Assembly (NCBI GenBank): GCA_965644295.1
Contig: CBFFRP010000020.1
Span: forward strand, 62,001 to 126,000
DNA length: 64,000 nucleotides
Source of the DNA: Paraphysomonas bandaiensis
Taxonomy: Eukaryota > Chrysophyceae
Direction of reading: 5' to 3'
Shown piece by piece: positions 20,020-31,528 of this stretch. The notes below the pieces were generated by a model that was not told the origin of the DNA, did not search any database, and saw only the letters and a list, made by a program, of their open reading frames with translations. The position numbers and the translations under genes are program-made. Positions within the stretch are counted from its first letter, which is position 1; each line of letters starts with the position of its first letter.

Positions 20020-22297
20020 TTAATCTGAACAACGAACAGTCAGAAACGAAAAACTGACACGCTCTCTGACCTGTACACCCTTATCTTTTTGCCACACTGA
20101 CAGGAAATGCCTTCCAGGATCCACTGGATCGGTAGCATAGCATTCATCTGCTACATGTGTAAGGCTGAGAGGAGTCCCTACCGCAGTGCTAATTAATAAT
20201 ACAAGAATGTCATAACGACTGAAATTTACCTTTCATGCCTTCCACGAACCTGTGTGATAACGGCGTGGAATCAGGTATATTAACGGTGACAGCGACATTA
20301 GCCGCTTTGTCCAGGTCTCCTTTACCTGGGGGATAAGTAAGAAAACCCCGCTGCACTTCGCACAACCACACTGCACTCCGTGTTCTAGGCGTAATAACCA
20401 TCGTTAGAACTCCATCCTCACCCTCTTCAAGGGGACCAGTGCCAGTGGAATTTGAGATTAGAATATACTTCAGATCAACATATCCCCGCCCCTGTTGTCG
20501 TGCTTTGGCCACACCATGAATATCGAACCACGATAACTCGTAAGACCAGCCAGGGGGAGCAATTTCGCCATCCGAAATGCCGACTAATATATTGCTAATA
20601 GGGTTCTTTTGTGCGGGTTGATAATACGTAAAGCACTGCGCCTCCTCTGTACACGCATCACCACATAATAAAGGAGGTGGAAGGGTTTGCTGATTTCCTC
20701 TCGTCATATTTTCAGTTGGCATATGGTGATTCAAGTACTGTATGGTCTCGTCGTGCATTGCCCGCAGACGCTTCTTTCCACTCAATTGTGCACTAATGAC
20801 CTCACTGAGGGCTTCACGAATTATTTCCAACAAGAAATACGAAAACGTGTCGCCTCTGAATCGATGACCAAGTACACCAGGATGCCAGTCTTTTCCGCCA
20901 CCTAAAGTCTTTGCGCCAAAACCCGGGCCATATGGACCTTGGCACTTGTAAGCATTGATTGCACTATTGACGCTCTAGTTGATATGTGAGCAACTATTTA
21001 TACAAAAAACGTTCATCTAGAACCTGTATAGATGGAGCGACGACGTCGGCGTAATGGTTCAAAAGACTTTCTCCTTGGTGTTTCCCTTCCTGTACTACAA
21101 GGAAAGGTGCAGTTTCGAGAAGGTGCGATGTCATGTTAGCCACCAATGACAAAGGTAGACGTGAAAGGGCAACTTCAGCGCGAGAGAATGGTGAAGTACG
21201 TGTGTTATTTTCCTCATCTATTTCAGAATTATCCTGAGAGCATGCGGAAGGTTTCCAGAAAGGTGTCCCGGAGTTCATAAATACGACCATAGGCTAACGT
21301 AACCATTAGATCGATAAAATAATTCGAGGACACAACAGAATATATTAAAATGACCAAGACTTACTCTCTTCGGCATTCTCGCTGCTGAACGTAGAAAAGC
21401 CTCCACCGGATTAGGGTCTCTTCCACAATTCATGGACTATGTACACAAGTTACACACAAACATGCAATTCACGACTCACACCTGTTCCCATGTTATCAGA
21501 TCGACGTCATCTCCCGCATGAGTAGATATACAAGCGTCATACGGGTAACATGGGTTGTTCCCAAGAGCCACATTGCGTACCTAGTAAAGCAGGCTATATT
21601 ACACCACACGATATATGTATCATACGCATGATAAAATCAAGTTTTATATATGTAGCAAATTTGACGCAGAAAATCGATGACTAATATAAGTTGTTACCTC
21701 TAGATGGATTCCAAGTTTATTGAATATGGGAACCAAATTCCTTTCAACAACCATTGGATATGACTCATTGAAAAAATTATCATGCCCTGCAGTCACAGAG
21801 CTACCAGTGAATGCAATCACGAAGCTACTGGAATTATTCATTTTATTCCTCATGAAGAGATCAATAAACTTATGTTTGTAAGTGTTCCAGGATACAGGTG
21901 GGATATGAACTGTATCCAAAAACAATGGATAGTTACGTAGATCCCAATAATCATATATTCTAGCCTTCTCAATTGATAATTGTGTACGAGCTTTACGTTC
22001 CACTGTAGCATATCTCGATATGATAGTTGTTCTATTATTTCTTGTCTGATTATATGATAATTTTGTTGAAGTTGTATGTAAAAAATCATGATTATTTCCA
22101 TTTGATTCTGTTAATGGAAGAAATATGATTGATCCTGCAATGAATAGTCCTGTATATGTATATATATGTGGGTTATGTGAGACTGTTATGCAGGGGGATT
22201 ATAATGTACCTATAAGTGATATAGTAAGAGCATTCTTCATAACTCTAGTAATACAAGATGATTCAGTAGTATCCACTTTACCTCCCATGATATTCAT
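20020..22297 (-). CDS. Membrane-anchored SGNH/GDSL-type hydrolase-like protein
   Basis: Seven exons: complement(22210..22297), (21698..22149), (21482..21580), (21365..21436), (21024..21293), (20230..20974), (20020..20177); 627 aa. A single N-terminal helix (about 23-42, ALTISLIGLFIAGSIIFLPL) suggests a type II protein facing the secretory lumen or outside. AFTGSSVTAGHD (142-153) fits SGNH block I, with Ser147 as likely nucleophile, and NVALGNNPCYPYD resembles a later SGNH block. KDWHPGVLGHR (355-365) supplies the Asp/His block. Many N-x-S/T sites fit luminal exposure. SGNH enzymes are esterases, lipases or glycan O-acetyl-esterases; the substrate is not predictable. The start is fixed by an in-frame stop just upstream. 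Confidence 0.72.
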
Positions 22298-23888
22298 AGG
22301 TGATTATTAAAGCTATAAGTTTGTATAGAGTTTAATAGTTATGTCACAAGGCCTTTAGGATTGTGCATATGGAGGCAGTGTACATGTATATGATACCTAG
22401 AGGGTCAATTATTTGGACCAAAAAAGTGAATTAAGGAAATAAAAACAGAGGTTTATAGCAATTAATATGTCAATATAATGCAAGAAACCCTATAGGAAAT
22501 TAAAACCTCCATTTTTAGGAAATCATGATGTGCAAAACTCTACCCCGGATGCAAATATGCCATTGTGGTTCCAGCAGTTCCAGTTGCTTGTGTGTATTTT
22601 TTTCAGAAGTAGAAAAAAACAATGTTTTCACAGACACAATCTCTAAAAAGCCCTTATTTTAAACTAAAATACATCATAAAACCAAAATGCATCGTTTGAT
22701 AAGTGTATGCGGTATGGTACTATAGCTAGTTAGGGCTGTTGGACATGGAATGTACACTGTACACTATACATTGCAACAAAGTAAACAGTGATGGTGATAT
22801 ATCATAAAGCGAGTTCGATATAGACTTGATACAAGAGTAAGCAGAAAGATTGTTATTGTGAACACAATAAAGGGGACATAAGAATCATAAAGCACAGAGA
22901 CGACAACGAATCAACTCAAACACACTGTAGCAGACGTACTACAGCTTAATAAACACCATCATATGAGAATTATTGTTACGTAGAGGAGATAAGTTGCCAT
23001 ATTGTTTTCTTACAGTATGAAGAGGGAGACTCCATTGTCATATGTTGTGGATATCAGTGCAGCTGCACCGTTACCTGCCATCTCCTTCACAGTAAGTGCT
23101 GTAGCACTCAATATAAAAGGAAAACACACTAAGCAAATCATACCTTAATTTGTTAAGGAACAATGTGATTAATTTTACATCTAAAGTAACGAATATCGAG
23201 CTCTATATTTTGGTTCTTACAGATTACAGACTTACAGACTATATATAGATTCTGATATATATAGATTTATCTATAACATAAAGTCATGATAGAAATGGAT
23301 GACGGCCGGTTAATTTCAACTGCAAGTAGTATACTATTGGGCTGCGTATTGGAAATTGCTCATTTTAAGCTAGATCACAGAGAGAATTTGTCGTAAGACT
23401 AGATAGATTTATTAATATCGTTTACACGAAGTTGTGATAACCAACACTAACTCATTTTAATTTACGCATAATATCCTACATATGCGAACCTCTCGTTACT
23501 GAACATATCTTGAAAGATCAAACTATTTCAGTTTCTCAATATCATCATAGCATTTGTACATCACTATATTTCGCTGTATTCTCGTACATTGTCTTCAAGT
23601 GACATACTGAATATACTAGAATAAGATCCATATTCTAATACTGCGAAGGTCCTTTGGCAAATTTCAGCTACCACCCAAAAATGTAACTTATTATACATAT
23701 TATTATATTTTTCGACAAGTTCACTGCTGTCGAAATTCAGCATATACGAAATCTACGTTATGAAAGCATGAAATAACACAGAGCAATTATATCAAAATAG
23801 TATCATGAGCTGTTCTATAGCGGCAGCACACTATACATATGCGAAAACACACAGAATTTCAACTATTTCACACTGATATATAACGAGT
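22298..23888. other. 1.6 kb intergenic, mostly empty
   Basis: AT-rich with no gene I can support. A short plus-strand ORF at 23018-23092 (MKRETPLSYVVDISAAAPLP...) ends at a good donor GTAAGT and could splice near 23222 to reach a stop, giving about 35 aa. This is too little to call. Confidence 0.35.
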
Positions 23889-26048
23889 TCAGTCAGCATT
23901 AATCCCGTATTGTCGGAACAAAGCTGCATTCATTTCTTTTTCTTTCTGCGTCATGGTTTCTATAATAAGATCTATGTTACAGTACACAGTGCCATACATC
24001 AATATATTAACCAACCTTTCAAAGAACTCAAAGACCGAGCACGCATCATACTGAGTTGTGAGTCCAGCAGCTCTGTGTACTTTGCTGCGGCGTCATGTCT
24101 AGCTTTACGTTGTCGCTCTTGGCTCTTCAAGAAATCTCGCTGGTGTTTCTCCATTGCCATTCTTACCTGCATCACACAATAATAATGAAATAATAATAGA
24201 ATATACAATCGCCAACACACCTTATATTGGTCCTCGGACTTAGTGTCCCTATTCATGGCATCCTGCTTGCGTTGTCTTGCAAATTCCTCCTTCATGTTTT
24301 GTTTTGTACGCTCGATGCGGTTATTTGTTGCTGAATAACAACTGTTAATGGATTTCATGCCTATCTACAAGACTATGCGTACTCTCTTCAGATATCTTCA
24401 GCTGTCTACTGAGGCTGTTTTCGGCCTTTACAAACGTTTCCATCAGCTCCTGTTCTTTTCGCTTTGCTTCTTCGTGAATTTTCTATAGAAAAGCACGCAT
24501 AAGCCACAGCTATCGTGCATATAAAAATACAACCTTTGCCATTAGGAAAGTGCCTCTGTCAGTACTATTACTGGCTGCTTTGCGATCCACCTCAGCCTTA
24601 CGTCTCTCGTCCTCAATGCGGAACTTATCATCCAGCTCCTTGACATATTTTCTGTGAACTAGAGCGTTAGTGCATAAACGTACTGTAAAACGAAGGTCTT
24701 GCCTGTCTCTCTTATGGTTTTCCTCTCGCTCTCTCTGGCGCTTAGCAAGAATCGCCTGGTTCTCCTCGAACAGTCGACTCATCTCTTTGGCCTGTTGCTC
24801 CTTTTGTCGCCTTGCTTTCTCTTTCTCAGCCTCTGTACAAGCATGGTGTTAGTTAACTGCACCTCACAGAAAGAGCACTTGTCTAACAACGTAAACATGT
24901 ATATACCTAGCTCCATTTGAGCTTTACGCACAACATAGGCCGAGCTCTCAAGTTCCTGCTGTAACTCCTCCTCTTTTCGCTTTTTCTTCACGTTCATATC
25001 ATGAAGTGCATTTTCCACAAACTTCATACAGTATAGCGTCATAGCGCACAGAGAGAATGATAGTTATAGCTAGCTACCTGCTTGTGTTTAACGGACCGCT
25101 GAGCTTCTCTCAATCTGTTCCTCTCCTCGAACTGTGCCCACTGTATTACAAGCCAGGCATAAGCACTTATCACTTGCACATTCCCTATATTCTTACCGTT
25201 CCACCAGTGGAATTCGCCATGACATCTCCTCCAAAGACTTGAGTTCGTTCCAAGTGGCTTTTGATCGCAAGCTGCTCGCGAAGTTTCTCTCCATAGGCAG
25301 CATCCGCTGCCTCCTTCTCGGCCCTCTTACGGATATTGTTGCGCTCCTGCGAGGACAAGTAAGATAATCCAAGGTAGACTCTAAATACGGATTGACCTCT
25401 TCTGCAATCTGCTCACGCAATATTTTGCCCCAGACATCTTCTTTTTTAGACCTGTACACATCTGCCAGAGTCGCACCGTCCGGTCGCACCTTGCGAACTT
25501 TAGGAAGAAATATATCACTGCGGTCGTCCACCCTGATATCTTGTTTCGCAGTACGAGCCAATGCTTCGTTGGTCATCTTACGAACTGTGGCTTGGTGACT
25601 GCGGTGACGTTAACTTGGTATAAGCGATAAGCACACACAACTTACGTAAGCCCACGCTGCGCCAGTTCTTTCGTCAGAGCATCGTTATCATCGCGATATG
25701 AAGGAGGACCTGATCTATTAAACATATCCTACACAATACTTAGTTTAGTAAACAAGGATATAATAGTGCATACCTCGTCTATAGTTCCGGCGAATGACCG
25801 GTTCATTGTTTCCATCGATGTGGCTGGTCGTCTATTGCTGAATCCACTCAATGAACGAAAATGAGATCTTTTATTCGGAGATAACGATTGTGAGAGTCCA
25901 CCATGCCTAGATGGGCTCTGTAAAGTAATGCATTAGCATACTGTATAGAGTTAATCTGATAATGAGGTACCCTGGACTCATTCTTTACTCTTCTTGCATC
26001 AATTGTTTTCTGAGCAAGAATCTGCTCACGTTTTGTCATCTTCTTCAT
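23889..26048 (-). CDS. Highly charged coiled-coil protein, possibly ciliary or cytoskeletal
   Basis: Thirteen exons: complement(25971..26048), (25774..25917), (25646..25728), (25397..25598), (25197..25346), (25078..25140), (24907..25021), (24703..24832), (24534..24651), (24383..24482), (24221..24330), (24016..24166), (23889..23959); 504 aa. From about residue 150 the protein is almost all Glu/Lys/Arg/Gln helices (e.g. ARRQKEQQAKEMSRLFEENQ), the composition of trichohyalin-plectin-homology and other axonemal coiled-coil proteins. The first 90 residues are Ser/Arg-rich. It ends FRQYGINAD. I cannot name an orthologue. The exon 8/9 junction uses AG|GCAAGA, a probable GC-AG intron (24652-24702). 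Head to head with PGAM5. Confidence 0.75.
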
Positions 26049-26412
26049 TGTGACGGATAAGATTTCACTGATTGTAAGTCTAAAGTATTATATTCTAATG
26101 ATATTATCCCTATATAATGTGCATAGAGATGACTTATATATATATCATCATGCATCCTGCAGTTACGATACCATCCAGCCACAGCCAGCTGCACTGTGTA
26201 TATATATACATACATGTATATATGAGATCCTTCCATTCAAGCGTGAAACTGCCACACTGTTACTGTACAAAAAATATAGATTTCTACAAAAATAGGGATT
26301 TTATGCAAAAAAAGCCCGTACCAAGCAAAATTCCGCTACCATCATATACAGTGTGTATCTGCTATCTTAACGCAAGTGCACTGTAGAAATACTCTGTATG
26401 TGGATGTGGATA

Positions 26413-26559
26413 GCATATCGATTTCATCAATTTATTTCATCAAAAAATCATCGTTTTTTCAATGAAAAGTGAAAAAAGTGACTTTTTAATGAAAAAACGA
26501 TGATTTTTTCAATGAAATAAACGATGAACAAATCGATGAAATCGATATGCACAACCACC
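26413..26559. mobile_element. Palindromic foldback element, copy A
   Basis: Almost the whole 147 bp is an imperfect palindrome: GCATATCGATTTCATC... on the left, then AATCATCGTTTTTTCAATGA, a short centre around GAAAAAAGTGAC, and the mirror sequence ending GATGAAATCGATATGC. The right end continues ACAACCACCCCCTG, as does the outer left end of copy B at 49291. Confidence 0.92.
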
Positions 26560-26710
26560 CCCTGTATATATGGGTATTTTTTGGGATCTAGCACCAATAT
26601 TTATATAAAAAGTGCTGATATTTATGTTTTCAGTATACGGTATATTGGGATATTGAGCAATTGTACTGCAGTTTGGTATAGATGTTGGGTCCAGTAGTGT
26701 GGTGTGGTTA

Positions 26711-26869
26711 GATCGTATCGGCAGTCAGCATCATATGTTTTCGGGAATAAATTGAAGCAAATATTCTCTATATTACTGCAATACAACAACGGCTGGAATA
26801 CAGACAATTGTTGTCTCAATAATAGAGGCATCTTTGAACAAAAATATACAAAGGATGCCCATACGATAT
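26711..26869 (+). mobile_element. MITE-like element, copy 2
   Basis: Ends GATCGTATCGGCAG on the left and CCCATACGATATC on the right, which pair as imperfect terminal inverted repeats. The body carries the family core (CAACGGCTGGAATACAGACA, then TTGTTGTCTCAATAATAGAG). Inside, GGCATCTTT and AAAGGATGCC form a small hairpin. Confidence 0.8.
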
Positions 26870-26963
26870 CCAGATATGCAACCACAGCGAGTTCATAGTG
26901 GCACATCCATCATATGTGTAGATTACGGAGAGTAATAGATTGATTCTACTATTCAGATAGCAA

Positions 26964-27815
26964 ATGTTTCTACATTCTAAGCGTTTAGTTGCTGTTGCAT
27001 CATTTCTTGCATGTAACCATATAAAGGATCATATATATGCACAAGAAGGGTTACCAACTAGTCAATGTGCATGCAATACACAGGAGACTAATAAGACAGC
27101 AGGTATTAGCTCATTGACTGTGCCTCAAAGTGTGGGGTGTAGTTGGAATTCAAACTGGGATCTTAGAGGTGATAATCAGAAGGACGAGGAGAAGAAATCC
27201 AAAGGAGTCAGCCATCAGATTATATTAATACGACACGGACAGTATGAGTTTGGTGATTCTGATGAGAAGCGGGTGTTGACTGATCTGGGACGACAGCAAG
27301 CGAATCGGACAGGTGAGAGGTTGCTGGAGTTGCACAATAGCGGAAAGATCCATCCCATTAAGTATGTCTACTACTCTCCGTTGGCTCGTGCAACTGAGAC
27401 ACATTCCACTATAAGTTTGCATCTACCTAAAACTATCCTCAAACACAATGTTCAGCCGTGTTCTATGATCCGGGAAGGAGCAGTATGTGTGCCATGTCCT
27501 ATTCATCCCACGTGGCGTCCTACTGATGAAATGGTTGCAAAGGACGGGGCAAGAGTAGAGGCTGCTTTCATAAATCATATGCATAGAGCAGATAAAACTG
27601 AGGACGCCGACTACTCAACAGTGTTAGTATGTCACGGCAACGTAATACGCTATTTCGTGATGCGTGCATTACAATTACCGACGAATGCTTGGCTCCGTAC
27701 GTCAGTTGCCAACAGCTCTATTACTATCATTAACGTAAGTCCTTCGGGGAATGTATCACTTCAATGCATGGGAGAATCTGGTCATCTTTTGGCCCATCAA
27801 ATTACATTTAACTAG
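26964..27815 (+). CDS. PGAM5: PGAM5-like mitochondrial Ser/Thr phosphatase
   Basis: Intronless, 283 aa. Histidine-phosphatase fold with the catalytic RHG motif in IILIRHGQYEFG (about 87-98), the second-site YYSPLARATET, IREGA, DGARVEAAF and LVCHGNVIRYFVMRALQLP. These track PGAM5 (IRHSQY, SMTRAIET, LREGAP, DGARIEAAF, CHANVIRY) closely. Before the domain, WNSNWDLRGD matches the PGAM5 WDxNWD multimerisation motif. The first 25 residues (RLVAVASFLACNHI) could anchor it in a mitochondrial membrane. PGAM5 dephosphorylates protein Ser/Thr/His and controls mitochondrial dynamics and turnover. The RHG replaces the animal RHS, restoring the classical third residue. Confidence 0.92.
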   Translation: MFLHSKRLVAVASFLACNHIKDHIYAQEGLPTSQCACNTQETNKTAGISSLTVPQSVGCSWNSNWDLRGDNQKDEEKKSKGVSHQIILIRHGQYEFGDSDEKRVLTDLGRQQANRTGERLLELHNSGKIHPIKYVYYSPLARATETHSTISLHLPKTILKHNVQPCSMIREGAVCVPCPIHPTWRPTDEMVAKDGARVEAAFINHMHRADKTEDADYSTVLVCHGNVIRYFVMRALQLPTNAWLRTSVANSSITIINVSPSGNVSLQCMGESGHLLAHQITFN

Positions 27816-28099
27816 ATCGTTGCTTGAGAAATTTTACATTTATTGATATTTTCCGAAAGCACGCTACGAATAAATTTAAGCACTAAGAAGGAAAGTTTTG
27901 GTGAGGATAGTGTTTCGATTACTGGATACGATTAAACGGCTAAGCCAACAATTAAGAAGACAAGGCAGTGTGGTAGTAGTCAGTAGTGCTGATACGCGGC
28001 CAATCCCAGTGAAAAGTACTGCGTAATTGCATTGTATAGAAATAGATAATAGTATTAAAAATAATTACACTAGCTTTCAATAACACTACACGAGCACCA

Positions 28100-29449
28100 C
28101 TACGTGTCACCAGGTGGTTGAACCACAACTATTTCTGCAACACTTCTAGAGCAGCTAATAGGGCAGCTCCAAACTGCCACGACTCCGAAATCAATACTAT
28201 CTATATCTATACCTTCTTCCGGTGAAGTAACAATAATACTCTTTGTCAAGTGAGATATCAGACCTGGCATCAGCTGCATTTCAAATACTCGCTCGCTTCC
28301 ACAACCAGAGCACACTGCCACGGATGAGGAATCTTCTGGAACAGGATGAGTGCACCACAGTGGAGACCCTCCGTATGCGTAACGAAGAACCTGCCTGGGC
28401 TCTCTTGTTACTCTTCGTCGAAAACTTTCTTCCACTTGTGTCTTCTTTTTACCATCCCGTATTATACCAGTCCTTGCGGTTCTCACACGAGAAATTACTC
28501 CCTGGAGTTCTCTGACATCTTCTCCATCATCTTCCTCATCAGAGGAATCACCGCCAATATCACGACAGGTGTCTAACATGGCAAGAACTCTATCTCTGTC
28601 CTCATCTTCCTCGCCTTGTGATTCTGATAGATATCTATTCACAGATACAAAGAAGACAGTTATAAATGCCAGTCAAAACACTACCGACACCACCTGCGAA
28701 GTAACTCCTCTTCGTGCGAGGTGTCGGCACCAGTAGCAGATGGCTCTTCATATTCATCCAAAACAACTACCGGTGTTCCACCAGAATCAGGAACAGTAGT
28801 GGATGGTGGAGGTAAAGGAGCAGTTGGTGCCGTTGCGGGTGTCGTTGCATCGCGTGTGTCGAGGAGGGCCAACAAATCCGACAGGTCATCATCTCCAGAT
28901 TGTAAACTCTCATTTGAGCACACTGCGGACCAATCTAAAAATATACTATCACGAGCGTATAGTTACTATTTTGAATTGCTAACCCGTTGATGGAGGGGCA
29001 GGAGGGGCATTTGAACTGGAAAGGGGTTCTGTAGGAACTTGATTTTGACCTTGGTCCTCGTGAGTCTGGTCTCTATATACACGCCACCCGCCACTCTTCT
29101 GAGCGCATCCGGAAGGACAGCAATAGAAGTATAAACACCGATCTACCTGTGCATCAATTGAGTGCAACAGATATACGAACGGATCATCATACCTGTGTAG
29201 GGGCATATACTTGACACACAAACACCATCACTTTACTGCATTCACATACAGGAGACTCAGCAGATGGTAATGGAGAAACAGACAGCCATAACTAGTTCAA
29301 AATAATCAGATCTCATGTAATATGGGTGTCACAATAACACTCACAGGACGTCCACCTAACTTGCTCTTAGTTGCATCCAATGAACTGTCTGTAGAGTGTT
29401 TTTTACATGGTACACCAAGTGTGACTACTTCGGTAGTGTCAGAAAACAT
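28100..29449 (-). CDS. PDCD2-like ribosome-biogenesis chaperone
   Basis: Five exons: complement(29345..29449), (29193..29291), (28984..29146), (28694..28934), (28100..28634); 380 aa. The N-terminus TKSKLGGRP/LWLSVSPLP joins across an intron to give the PDCD2 (K)LGG-P-WL pattern. It is followed by CxC, VCQVYAPTQ, LYFYCCPSGC and WRVYRDQ, the cysteine-rich N-terminal module. The C-terminal VCSGCGSERVFEMQLMPGLI and IDFGVVAVWSCPISC is the PDCD2_C domain. PDCD2 and PDCD2L bind ribosomal protein uS5 (Rps2) and escort it into pre-ribosomes. The middle is acidic and disordered. The Met start and exon 1 rest on frame continuity and the LGG motif. Head to head with the MATE gene. Confidence 0.9.
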
Positions 29450-29907
29450 TTCAGAAGGAATGGTGAGGTATGGCAGGTGTCTGACTTAGAGATGAAGCAG
29501 AGAGAAGAAGAACCATATATTCACAACATATGTACTTGTACTTACATACCTACCTACCTACAGTACATACATACATACATACATACATACATACATACAT
29601 ACATACATACATACATACATACCTACCTACCTACAGTACATACATACATACATACATACATACATACATACATACATACATACATACATACATACATACA
29701 TACATACATACATACATACATACATACATACATACATACATACATACATACATACATACATACATACATACATACATACATACATACATACATACATACA
29801 CCACACACTAGATATCTATTAACACCATCAAGAAGTAATGAAGTGAGGTCAGTATCTTCGCGGGTTACAGTCTACCTTCACCTATCAGTATACATACATA
29901 TATAGAT
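29450..29907. promoter_or_regulatory. Shared upstream region of PDCD2-like and MATE genes
   Basis: 458 bp between divergent genes; more than half is tetranucleotide repeat (29545-29803). Confidence 0.5.
29545..29803. repeat. Compound (CATA)n microsatellite
   Basis: About 15 and about 40 units of ACAT, separated by CCTACCTACCTACAGTACAT. That same interrupter also opens the array at 29549, so a larger block was duplicated. Long ORFs of Ile-His-Thr-Tyr here are artefacts. Confidence 0.97.
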
Positions 29908-31416
29908 ATGTCATCTCTACCAGTGCATATGACCCCTCCATCTCCCCCTAACTATCACAGTATACATAAACCATATCCACCTGACATTTCATATCAATTG
30001 AATTCATACGACGATACCAATACCTTCAATAGAATATGGGCACTATCTAAACTATCTCTTCCTATTATATCATCCTTCTTACTAAGCATATCCGCTCGAT
30101 GTATTACTATGTACTTTGCGGGTAATTTAAGTAGTACTCGAGACAATATCAGTATATTTGCAGGGATTGCATTAGCTCTTACATTTGTTAATGTAACCTT
30201 TATATCTATAGCAGATGGAGTATCTACTGCGGTTGAAACATTATCTAGTCAACATTATGGTGCTCAGAACTATAAAGAAGTGGGGGATATACTCTATCGG
30301 TCGATATTTGTATTGGGGATCATTGCTGTGCCTATTTTATCAATGTGGTGGTTTGCTAGTAGTTATTTTATGTATATAGGGGTAGAAGAATCAACATGTG
30401 CTGTGTTGCATACGTTTATTACTATACGGATGTTGGCTATTCCAGCAGATATTGTGTGGCTCTCTTATGAAAAATATTTGATTGCTATAAACATCCGCAG
30501 CCCTAGTCTCTACGCTGCTATAGCTCACAACATCTCTATACTTGCTGTACAGTACCTGCTAGTGCATATAGCTGACTTAGGGGTGGAAGGACTTGCGTGG
30601 TCTCTAGTCATATGCAACACCGTCAAGGCTTGTACTATGATAGCTGTGAGTTCTAGTTTTTCTGCAGTGCAACTGACACTACATCCTCCCACGGTGGCAG
30701 CATTGCATGACCTGCAGGAGTTTGCGTCGTTTGGTCTACCCGGTTGTGTGATGATATGTGCGGAGTGGTGGGCGTTTGAAATAATCACTATCATGGCGAG
30801 CTTAATCAGCAGTGCTGCTGTTTCTGCGCTCTCTATCGCCCAGCAAATCATGGGAATTGCGTTCATGATTCCTATGGGGATTGGTATTGTGGCTAGCACT
30901 GTGGTAGGAAATGCCTTGGGGGCGGGAGACCTTGCACTTGCCACTGATCTTGGTTTTCTATCCGTACAGTATATGGCCGTGTTGTCATTGCTCATCTGCC
31001 CTCTAATCCTGCTGCTTGGTCCAGCTTTCATGCACCTTTACTCTGCCGATCCAGAAGTCATCTCTATCTGTAACGCCCTCACAGTCCTTGTAGCACTATC
31101 GACCCTCTTTGATGGGTTGCAAGGGGTGGCTTCCGGCGTCGTTCGAGGAGCAGGAAAGCAGAGGGCTGGTGCGTTACTGAATATAGTGGCATTCTACGTA
31201 TTTGGTATTCCAGTAGCATGGTTTCTATGCTTCAAATATAGTATGGGAGTTCGTGGGTTGATGATAGGTGTGATTGTAGGATCAGCAACGCAAGCAGTAG
31301 TACTGATATATGTTGTGCTGTATAGAACCATGGATTTGTACACCGAAATTTACAGCGTATCCCGGAGATCGGACGTATTATATTCCCCTACAGGCTCAGT
31401 CCGATCCGGAATGTGA
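29908..31416 (+). CDS. MATE-family efflux transporter
   Basis: Intronless, 502 aa. Predicted twelve-helix cation or proton antiporter exporting organic compounds. After a 50-residue hydrophilic N-terminus, the first half has ALSKLSLPIISSFLLSISAR, GIALALTFVNVTFISIADGV and the hallmark VETLSSQHYGAQNYKEVG (MATE: L(x)QA-GAxxxxxxG). The second half repeats the fold with FASFGLPGCVMICAEWWAFE and TVVGNALGAGDLALA, the standard second-half V-G-N-x-L-G-A-G block. Length is usual for eukaryotic MATEs. It is probably in the plasma membrane or a vacuole; the substrate cannot be read from sequence. The reading frame starts immediately after the repeat-filled promoter region. Confidence 0.94.
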   Translation: MSSLPVHMTPPSPPNYHSIHKPYPPDISYQLNSYDDTNTFNRIWALSKLSLPIISSFLLSISARCITMYFAGNLSSTRDNISIFAGIALALTFVNVTFISIADGVSTAVETLSSQHYGAQNYKEVGDILYRSIFVLGIIAVPILSMWWFASSYFMYIGVEESTCAVLHTFITIRMLAIPADIVWLSYEKYLIAINIRSPSLYAAIAHNISILAVQYLLVHIADLGVEGLAWSLVICNTVKACTMIAVSSSFSAVQLTLHPPTVAALHDLQEFASFGLPGCVMICAEWWAFEIITIMASLISSAAVSALSIAQQIMGIAFMIPMGIGIVASTVVGNALGAGDLALATDLGFLSVQYMAVLSLLICPLILLLGPAFMHLYSADPEVISICNALTVLVALSTLFDGLQGVASGVVRGAGKQRAGALLNIVAFYVFGIPVAWFLCFKYSMGVRGLMIGVIVGSATQAVVLIYVVLYRTMDLYTEIYSVSRRSDVLYSPTGSVRSGM

Positions 31417-31490
31417 GTCTCTTGTATCATATCCATTTTCCTTAGTAATTTGACACACATATTGAACTTAATTTCGAGATTGTCCATATT

Positions 31491-31528
31491 GACAGCGTAA
31501 CTAATCACCGCGTGCGGCTCTCTAGTGG
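31491..31528 (+). repeat. 38-bp direct repeat, left copy
   Basis: GACAGCGTAACTAATCACCG then CGTGCGGC(T)CTCTAGTGG. It recurs with one difference in the same orientation at 35738-35775, so the pair brackets the transposon-rich stretch. Confidence 0.9.

Larger units (their letters stand above)
26049..26963. promoter_or_regulatory. Shared upstream region of coiled-coil and PGAM5 genes, with two mobile elements
   Basis: 915 bp between divergent genes. Holds foldback element copy A (26413-26559) and MITE-like copy 2 (26711-26869). The rest is AT-rich with TA runs near 26140-26220. Confidence 0.5.

Noticed and set aside
29396-29905. 169-aa and 93-aa ORFs rich in Ile-His-Thr-Tyr
   Set aside because: Translation of the (CATA)n array in the shared promoter of PDCD2-like and MATE.
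30525-31031. 168-aa minus-strand ORF
   Set aside because: Antisense shadow of the MATE gene.
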